Positions 23,573-29,357 of a stretch of DNA of 29,357 nucleotides are shown here, piece after piece (position 1 is the first letter of the stretch; every line of letters begins with the position of its first letter). Made by a program: the position numbers and the translations under genes. This stretch comes from Azoarcus_F sp048158365. Its GTDB lineage: Bacteria > Pseudomonadota > Gammaproteobacteria > Burkholderiales > Rhodocyclaceae. The DNA lies in the NCBI GenBank assembly GCA_048158365.1, contig JBLLNL010000018.1. One strand, given 5' to 3'. The notes below the pieces were generated by a model. That model was not told the DNA's origin, did no database searches, and worked only from the letters and a program-made list of their open reading frames with translations.

Positions 23573-24439
23573 TCATCCCTTCTTCAGAATGCCTTCAGGG
23601 CGCCATAGCAGCACGATCGCCATGACCACATAGACGGTCAGGCCGGCCCATTCCGGAATCAGAACCTTGCCGAAGGTATCGGCGAAGCCGATGATCAGCG
23701 CCGCGATCAGCGCGCCCCACACCGAGCCGATGCCGCCGATCACCACGATGACGAAGGAGATGATCAGCACGCTGCCACCCATGCCCGGATACACCGACGA
23801 GATCGGGGCCGCGAGCATGCCGGCCAGCGCCGCCATCGCCACGCCGATCGCGAACACGATCGCGTACAGATTGTTGATGTTGATGCCAAGCGCCTGGACC
23901 ATGTCGCGGTCGTGGCTGCCGGCCCTGATCATCATACCCAGCCGGGTGCGCTGGATCAGAAAGTACAAGCCGGCCGCGAGCGCGAGACAGACCGCCGAGA
24001 TCACGAGACGATACACCGGATAACTCATCGTGTCGGACAGCGGGATGGACGCGGAGAAGATCGCCGGGATCGCAACGCCATGCACATCGTCGCCCACCGC
24101 GAGACTGCGCAACTCCTCGAAGATCAGGATCAGGCCGTAGGTGAGCAATACCTGTTCGAGGTGATCCCGCTTGTACAGGTGAGCGAACAGCAGCTTCTCG
24201 AGCACCATGCCGAACACGAACGCCAGCGGCACGCCGAGCGCGATGCTCAGCAGCAGGTTGCCGGTCATGCCGGTCAGCACGAACGCCATGTAGGCGCCGA
24301 TCATGTAGAAGCTGCCATGGGCCAGATTGATGATGCCCATGATGCCGAACACCAGAGTCAGACCGCTCGCGACCAGGAACAGCAGCAGGCCGTACTGCAG
24401 CGCATTGAGCAGCTGGATCAGAAAGGACGTGATATCCAT
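23573..24439 (-). CDS. livH: LivH-type ABC transporter permease
   Basis: A 288-residue permease with about eight membrane segments. LLFLVASGLTLVFGIMGIINLAHGSFYMIGAY (about 16-47) is the LivH hallmark. The loop LIQRTRLGMMIRAGSHDRDMVQALGINI (about 160-187) is the coupling helix that contacts the ATPases, and GGIGSVWGALIAALIIGFADTFGK (about 235-258) is conserved. GGGAAGG lies 4 bases upstream of ATG 24439; the longer frame to 24451 is less likely. It is separated from livJ by an 85-base gap filled with two strong hairpins, which probably lower its expression relative to the binding protein. Confidence 0.9.
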   Translation of the reverse strand: MDITSFLIQLLNALQYGLLLFLVASGLTLVFGIMGIINLAHGSFYMIGAYMAFVLTGMTGNLLLSIALGVPLAFVFGMVLEKLLFAHLYKRDHLEQVLLTYGLILIFEELRSLAVGDDVHGVAIPAIFSASIPLSDTMSYPVYRLVISAVCLALAAGLYFLIQRTRLGMMIRAGSHDRDMVQALGININNLYAIVFAIGVAMAALAGMLAAPISSVYPGMGGSVLIISFVIVVIGGIGSVWGALIAALIIGFADTFGKVLIPEWAGLTVYVVMAIVLLWRPEGILKKG

Positions 24440-24452
24440 GAACCTTCCCAAT

Positions 24453-24515
24453 CCGGGCGCCCGCAGGCGCCCGGAAAAAGATGGAATCCGACTCCGGGGC
24501 GGCAGCGCGCCCCGG
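24453..24515 (-). repeat. Two tandem intercistronic hairpins between livJ and livH
   Basis: The first perfect inverted repeat has CCGGGCGCC (24453-24461) and GGCGCCCGG (24466-24474) around a four-base loop. The second has CCGGGGC (24494-24500) and GCCCCGG (24509-24515) around an eight-base loop. They fill the livJ-livH gap. In the direction of transcription no T tract follows either stem, so mRNA 3' stabilisation or partial attenuation after the abundant binding-protein message is more likely than full termination. Confidence 0.6.
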
Positions 24516-24524
24516 AAAGGCAGC

Positions 24525-25709
24525 TTACATGTTGCAACCGGTGGCCGGATCGGCCAACGCCTCGGCGGCGATGCCGATCACGATGTTTTCGGTGCCTCGC
24601 GCCTCGCGCAGGTAGATGTCCTGGATCGGATTGCCGGCCGCCGACAACGTGAAGGTTCCGCGCGGGCTGTCGATGGTCGCCGCCCGCATCGCAGCGCGCA
24701 GTTCGGCCTTCTTGCTGGCGTCGCCGCCGACTGCTTCCAGCCCGGCATGCAGAATCTGCGCCGCATCGTAACCCTGCACCGCATAAACGTCCGGCAGCAT
24801 GTTGTAACGTGCCTGATAGCCTTCGCGGAAGGCCTTGTCCTTCGCAATGTCGAGTCCGTCGGCGTAATGCAGCGCGGTGATCAGGCTTTCGCCTGCGCCA
24901 CCCATTGCGGCCAGCGTGCCATCGGTCAGGAAGCCGCTCGAGTACAACCGAATGTTCTCCTTGAGCCCGGCCGCGACATAGTCGGTGACGAACTTGGTGG
25001 CACCGCCGCCCGCGAAGAACACATACACTGCGTCCGGACGCAGCGACGCGATCTCGGTCAGGAAGGGCTGGAACTCGACGTTCGGGAAGGGCAGCGTCAT
25101 CTCGCGGACGACCTCGCCGCCGCCCTCGCCGAAGGCCTGCTTGAAGCCATTGACCGCTTCCAGGCCGGCAGCATAGTTCCAGGTCAGCGTCACGGCAGTC
25201 TTGGCGCCGCGCTCGATGGCCGCCTTGCCCATCGCGTAGGCCGGTTGCCAGTTGGAGAACGACGAGCGCACCATGTTCGGCGCGCACAGCGACCCGGTCA
25301 GATCGTCGGCACCCGCGTTGGGAATGATGAAAGTCGTGTCGCGCTGTCGCGCGACCCGGGCCATCGCCAGAGCGACGCCCGAGTGGACGGTACCGACCAG
25401 CACGTCGACCTTGTCGCGGACCACCAGGCGATTGGCGTTCTCGGTCGCCTTGGACGGGTTGGATTCGTCATCGACCGCGAAATACTGGATCTCGCTGCCG
25501 GCGAGTTTACCGCCCTGCTCATCGACATACTGCTTGAAGCCGTTGGTGATCGCGGTGCCGAGCGCCGCAAAGGTGCCCGTGGCCGGCAACATCAATCCGA
25601 CCTTGACCGGGTCGGCCGCCTGCGCCGCGCCGATCGGGATCAGCGCGCCGGCGACCAGTCCGACCATTCCGCGGATGAGGGTGCGACGGCTCTGTTGTTG
25701 CTGTTTCAT
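24525..25709 (-). CDS. livJ: Periplasmic substrate-binding protein, LivJ/HAAT type (aromatic acid candidate)
   Basis: A 394-residue type I periplasmic binding protein. The signal peptide (KQQQQSRRTLIRGMVGLVAGALIPIGAAQA, cleavage before ADPVK) carries a twin Arg in SRRTLIRG, so Tat export is possible. The mature protein starts with the family strand PVKVGLMLPATGTFAALGTAI, then FAVDDESNPSKATENANRLV and VDVLVGTVHSGVALAMARVA, and later AQILHAGLEAVGGD. Strong ribosome site GGAGGAGAC before ATG 25709. The gene is directly downstream of the benzoate-CoA ligase. The substrate is inferred to be benzoate or a close analogue from this linkage, not from the binding pocket. Confidence 0.85.
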   Translation of the reverse strand: MKQQQQSRRTLIRGMVGLVAGALIPIGAAQAADPVKVGLMLPATGTFAALGTAITNGFKQYVDEQGGKLAGSEIQYFAVDDESNPSKATENANRLVVRDKVDVLVGTVHSGVALAMARVARQRDTTFIIPNAGADDLTGSLCAPNMVRSSFSNWQPAYAMGKAAIERGAKTAVTLTWNYAAGLEAVNGFKQAFGEGGGEVVREMTLPFPNVEFQPFLTEIASLRPDAVYVFFAGGGATKFVTDYVAAGLKENIRLYSSGFLTDGTLAAMGGAGESLITALHYADGLDIAKDKAFREGYQARYNMLPDVYAVQGYDAAQILHAGLEAVGGDASKKAELRAAMRAATIDSPRGTFTLSAAGNPIQDIYLREARGTENIVIGIAAEALADPATGCNM

Positions 25710-25736
25710 GGTGTCTCCTCCACTGCTGTTATGAAA

Positions 25737-25753
25737 CGGGGTTCGAAACCCCG
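25737..25753 (-). repeat. Hairpin between benzoate-CoA ligase and livJ
   Basis: CGGGGTT (25737-25743) and AACCCCG (25747-25753) are perfect complements around a three-base loop in the 58-base intercistronic gap. It lies just upstream of the livJ ribosome site and could adjust transcription or mRNA stability. Confidence 0.5.
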
Positions 25754-25767
25754 GAAAATGCATTGCG

Positions 25768-27363
<1,596 letters not shown>

Positions 27364-27397
27364 CTTATGTCTCCTCCGTGCGCGTCGCCATCCCCAA

Positions 27398-27425
27398 ACA
27401 GATTAAACATGAACTGTTAATCTGT
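27398..27425 (-). promoter_or_regulatory. Operator-like inverted repeat over the ligase promoter
   Basis: ACAGATTAA (27398-27406) and TTAATCTGT (27417-27425) are perfect nine-base complements around a ten-base spacer, 35 bases upstream of the ligase start. On the minus strand a -10-like TTTAAT (27407-27402) lies in one arm, with TTTACA 15 bases upstream partly in the other. A protein bound here would cover the promoter. It does not contain the TGCA elements seen before boxR, so a different regulator may act. Confidence 0.55.
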
Positions 27426-27446
27426 AAAGCAAAATGGCTTGTCTCC

Positions 27447-27467
27447 GATCCGGTACATTGCCGGATC
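27447..27467 (-). terminator. Hairpin between DUF4863 gene and ligase promoter
   Basis: GATCCGG (27447-27453) and CCGGATC (27461-27467) pair around a seven-base loop, 54 bases after the DUF4863 stop and upstream of the ligase promoter region. There is no T tract, so termination is uncertain. Confidence 0.4.
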
Positions 27468-27520
27468 TTCTGCTTGATGAACCCGTGCTTCAGGCACATC
27501 GGCCCATCGAGTCCTGCCGG

Positions 27521-27988
27521 TCAGCCCCGGGTGAATTCAATCGCACCCTGTGGCAACAAGTAAAGCACATGCGCACGGCCTTCGCTCACAGTCGGGCGAT
27601 GGCCGGTTCCGGCTTCATAGACCAGCCAGCCGGCTCCGTGCCCATCGAATTTCGCATCCCCCTCCAACGGCATGATCATGTCGATCTCGCCATGAGGGTG
27701 CACGTGATGCGGACCGACGACGTTGTCCATGTCCACGACGTCGACACTGAAACCATGCGTCCCCGGACCCGGCTTGATCACTCGTCCGAAGCGGACCCCG
27801 CCATGCTCGCGATCGCACATCCATCCTTGCGCCGCGGCGTCGCGACAGGCCCGGTCGATCGCTCGGAAGACATCCCCATCGGGCGGAAAACGCTCATTGA
27901 GCAGGGTTTCGAGTTTCTTGTCTACCGGCATCCCTTCGATGACTGCGGTGATCTCGGCGACCATGGATTCGAACTGCGCTGGCGTCAT
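27521..27988 (-). CDS. DUF4863 family protein (4-hydroxylaminobenzoate lyase-like, cupin)
   Basis: A 155-residue small protein. The N-terminal helix region (MTPAQFESMVAEITAVIEGMPVDKKLETLLNERFPPDG) leads to a cupin-like metal site, HHVHPHGEIDMIMPLEGDAKFDGHG, with the H-x-H-x-x-x-E pattern and downstream Gly. The C-terminal strands are HVLYLLPQGAIEFTRG. This is the pattern of the DUF4863 family, whose characterised member PnbB converts 4-hydroxylaminobenzoate in nitrobenzoate degradation. Homologues also sit in aerobic benzoyl-CoA clusters, where their role is not settled. The frame opens at 28045, but ATG 27988 follows a strong GGAGGAT site. It heads the minus-strand series and is divergent from boxR. 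Confidence 0.75.
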   Translation of the reverse strand: MTPAQFESMVAEITAVIEGMPVDKKLETLLNERFPPDGDVFRAIDRACRDAAAQGWMCDREHGGVRFGRVIKPGPGTHGFSVDVVDMDNVVGPHHVHPHGEIDMIMPLEGDAKFDGHGAGWLVYEAGTGHRPTVSEGRAHVLYLLPQGAIEFTRG

Positions 27989-28141
27989 AATATCCTCCTC
28001 ATATCTTTGCAATAGAATACACCTACAGATTGAGCGGTAAAGCACTTTAGTACATATATCGGATCAATCTGAATGCTGCGACGCAGTATTTCACAGCGGC
28101 GGATGACTTTGTCAATGTGCTTCTCTATATTTACAGCAGTC

Positions 28142-28211
28142 CACTGCATACTCTTCGTCTCTACACTGCAATATACGTATTGACTTATAAAGTCAACAGC
28201 ATTATTCTGCA
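28142..28211 (+). promoter_or_regulatory. TGCA repeats, candidate BoxR operator
   Basis: CACTGCA occurs twice, at 28142-28148 and 28164-28170, exactly 22 bases apart (about two helical turns). A third TGCA at 28208-28211 overlaps the -10 end of the proposed boxR promoter. The related regulator BzdR binds operators built from TGCA elements, and BoxR is its paralogue, so these are the natural candidates for autoregulation. The assignment is by motif only. Confidence 0.55.
28180..28208 (+). promoter_or_regulatory. boxR: Proposed sigma-70 promoter of boxR with palindrome at -35
   Basis: The -35 TTGACT (28180-28185) and -10 TATTCT (28203-28208) are 17 bases apart, matching consensus at 5 and 4 positions. 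Transcription would start near 28215, giving a leader of about 22 bases. The -35 element is the left arm of a near-perfect 17-base palindrome, TTGACTT/AAGTCAA (28180-28196), which could be a second regulator site. Confidence 0.55.
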
Positions 28212-28236
28212 TCAACGCCGCATCAGGAATTCGCAT

Positions 28237-29139
28237 ATGAGTCAAACAAGCGAAATGGATACCGAAGCCTTGGAAGCACGGCACACGGACGAACGCGCTG
28301 ACGGGGAGTTCCTGTCGGCGCTCGGCAAGCGCGCACGCGAGATCCGCGACAGGCGTGGAATGACCCGCAAGCTGGTCGCGCGTGAGGCCAAGGTTTCGGA
28401 ACGTCATCTGGCGCACCTCGAGACCGGCGAGGGCAATGTCTCGATCGTGCTGCTCAGGCACATCGCACGGGCGCTGGATGTATCACTGGTCGAGTTGCTC
28501 GCGCCCGAGACCGAGGACACCGTCGAGAAGCGCCTGATCCGCCGTTTCCTCGAACGTCTGCCCCGGCACCGACTCGAGGAGGTGGTTTTCCGCCTGATGC
28601 GCGATTTCGGACATGACGAGGCGGTTCGTCGCAAGCGCATCGCATTGATCGGACTGCGCGGGGCGGGCAAATCGACGCTGGGAAGTCGTCTTGCGCAAAT
28701 GGACGGGGTGCCGTTCATCGAACTCGATCACGAGATCGAGCGCGACACCGGAATGCCCGCGAGCGAGATTTTCGCGCTCTACGGTCAGACCGGATATCGG
28801 CGAATCGAACGGCGCACGCTCGAACGTGTCATCCAGAACAACGACCGAGCGGTGATTTCGGTCGGCGGGGGCGTGGTCGCGCAACCGGAAAGCTACGACA
28901 TGCTGCTGTCCAACTGCCTGACCGTTTGGGTGAAGGCCCGGCCGGAGGAGCACATGGCGCGCGTGATGGCGCAGGGGGACTTGCGTCCGATGGCCGGCAA
29001 CGACGAAGCGATGGAGGACCTGAAACGCATTCTGGAGGCTCGGGAATCGCTTTACGTACGTGCCGATGCCGTGGTCGACACGTCTGGTGAAACCATCGAT
29101 CAGAGTTTCACGAAACTGAGGAAGCTGGTCACGAGCTGA
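28237..29139 (+). CDS. boxR: BoxR, benzoyl-CoA-responsive transcriptional regulator (HTH + shikimate-kinase-like)
   Basis: A 300-residue regulator. Residues 24-88 are an XRE-type helix-turn-helix (LGKRAREIRDRRGMTRKLVAREAKVSERHLAHLETGEGNVSI). Residues 133-300 are a shikimate-kinase-like domain with P-loop GLRGAGKST (139-147), ELDHEIERDTGMPASEIFALYGQTGYRRIERRTL, and SVGGGVVAQPESYDMLL. This fusion is the BzdR/BoxR family. In Azoarcus, BoxR represses the aerobic box genes, and benzoyl-CoA, bound by the kinase-like domain, relieves repression. The frame opens at 28117, but ATG 28237 has AGGA 8 bases upstream and follows the proposed promoter. boxC begins 24 bases after the stop, so the regulator is co-transcribed with its target. 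Confidence 0.92.
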   Translation: MSQTSEMDTEALEARHTDERADGEFLSALGKRAREIRDRRGMTRKLVAREAKVSERHLAHLETGEGNVSIVLLRHIARALDVSLVELLAPETEDTVEKRLIRRFLERLPRHRLEEVVFRLMRDFGHDEAVRRKRIALIGLRGAGKSTLGSRLAQMDGVPFIELDHEIERDTGMPASEIFALYGQTGYRRIERRTLERVIQNNDRAVISVGGGVVAQPESYDMLLSNCLTVWVKARPEEHMARVMAQGDLRPMAGNDEAMEDLKRILEARESLYVRADAVVDTSGETIDQSFTKLRKLVTS

Positions 29140-29162
29140 TCAGTTCGACAGGAGGAGAGACA

Positions 29163-29357
29163 GTGGGCGCAGTCACAACGAATCAGGATACGGTCGACTA
29201 CCGTACCGACCCGTCGCAATACCGTCATTGGTCGCTCGCGTGCACGGGGGAGGTGGCCACGCTGACACTGAACATCGATGAGGACGGGGGCCTCCGGCCG
29301 GGCTACAAGCTCAAGTTGAACTCCTACGACCTGGGCGTGGATATCGAACTGCATGAC
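29163..29357 (+). CDS. boxC: BoxC, 2,3-epoxybenzoyl-CoA dihydrolase (benzoyl-CoA-dihydrodiol lyase), N-terminal part
   Basis: The first 65 codons of a gene cut by the window's right edge. It starts with GTG at 29163, preceded by the strong site AGGAGGAG. The peptide reads TVDYRTDPSQYRHWSLACTGEVATLTLNIDEDGGLRPGYKLKLNSYDLGVDIELHD. This matches the start of BoxC, a crotonase-superfamily enzyme that opens the ring of 2,3-epoxybenzoyl-CoA hydrolytically, releasing formate, after BoxAB epoxidation. The crotonase active site would lie beyond the window. Its place right after boxR and opposite the benzoate-CoA ligase supports the identification. boxB and boxA are expected downstream. Confidence 0.88.
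   Translation, partial: MGAVTTNQDTVDYRTDPSQYRHWSLACTGEVATLTLNIDEDGGLRPGYKLKLNSYDLGVDIELHD

Larger units (their letters stand above)
27989..28236. promoter_or_regulatory. Divergent AT-rich control region between DUF4863 gene and boxR
   Basis: A 248-base intergenic region, clearly more AT-rich than the genes beside it. It holds a palindrome TAAAGCACTTTA (28038-28049), nested inside a longer inverted repeat AGATTGA (28027-28033)/TCAATCT (28064-28070), on the DUF4863 side. On the boxR side it holds TGCA repeats and the boxR promoter (separate entries). A further TTGCAA lies at 28007-28012. No protein-coding pattern is seen. Confidence 0.6.

Overview
The window looks like chromosome from a GC-rich betaproteobacterium, most plausibly a Rhodocyclales member of the Azoarcus/Aromatoleum/Thauera type. 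This is inferred from the right end, which carries the start of an aerobic benzoyl-CoA (box) pathway locus: boxR, the first 65 codons of boxC, a benzoate-CoA ligase and a branched-chain-type ABC importer. Gene content and base composition agree, but no marker gene (rRNA, tRNA) is present to fix the genus. I saw no rRNA, tRNA, insertion sequence or CRISPR array.

Left end (1-1780): a scarred, visibly less GC-rich stretch. A 5'-truncated TumA-like helix-turn-helix gene leaves the left edge on the minus strand. It abuts a Fis-type helix-turn-helix remnant on the plus strand, followed by a ChaA-type Ca2+/H+ antiporter.

Middle-left (1780-9900): a FabMG-like enoyl reductase with an adjoining SDR; a photolyase-family FAD protein behind a nested palindromic operator; a RlmI-like methyltransferase; an SRPBCC protein; a stand-alone short LOV blue-light sensor; a DnaQ/GIY-YIG/UvrC-like nuclease; and a NhaR-like LysR regulator. 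The photolyase and the LOV protein make a loose light-response theme.

Middle (9900-19300): a TerB-like protein; a broken PsiE gene joined to an MFS C-terminus; a heavy-metal-domain protein with only one metal cysteine; a membrane coiled-coil protein paired with TelA; a secreted metallo-beta-lactamase-fold hydrolase divergent from a conserved protein of unknown function; a NERD-helicase with an altered nuclease site; and a ProQ/FinO RNA chaperone.

Right end (19300-29357): a minus-strand train reads DUF4863 protein, benzoate-CoA ligase, LivJ, LivH, LivM, LivG, LivF, alpha/beta hydrolase, quinone-oxidoreductase-like protein. Divergent from it, boxR and boxC read rightward off the window. Together these genes would import an aromatic acid, activate it to its CoA thioester, sense the thioester through BoxR, and begin aerobic ring cleavage. 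The intergenic palindromes at 27398-27425 and 28142-28211, and the hairpins inside the operon at 24453-24515 and 25737-25753, are the clearest regulatory features.
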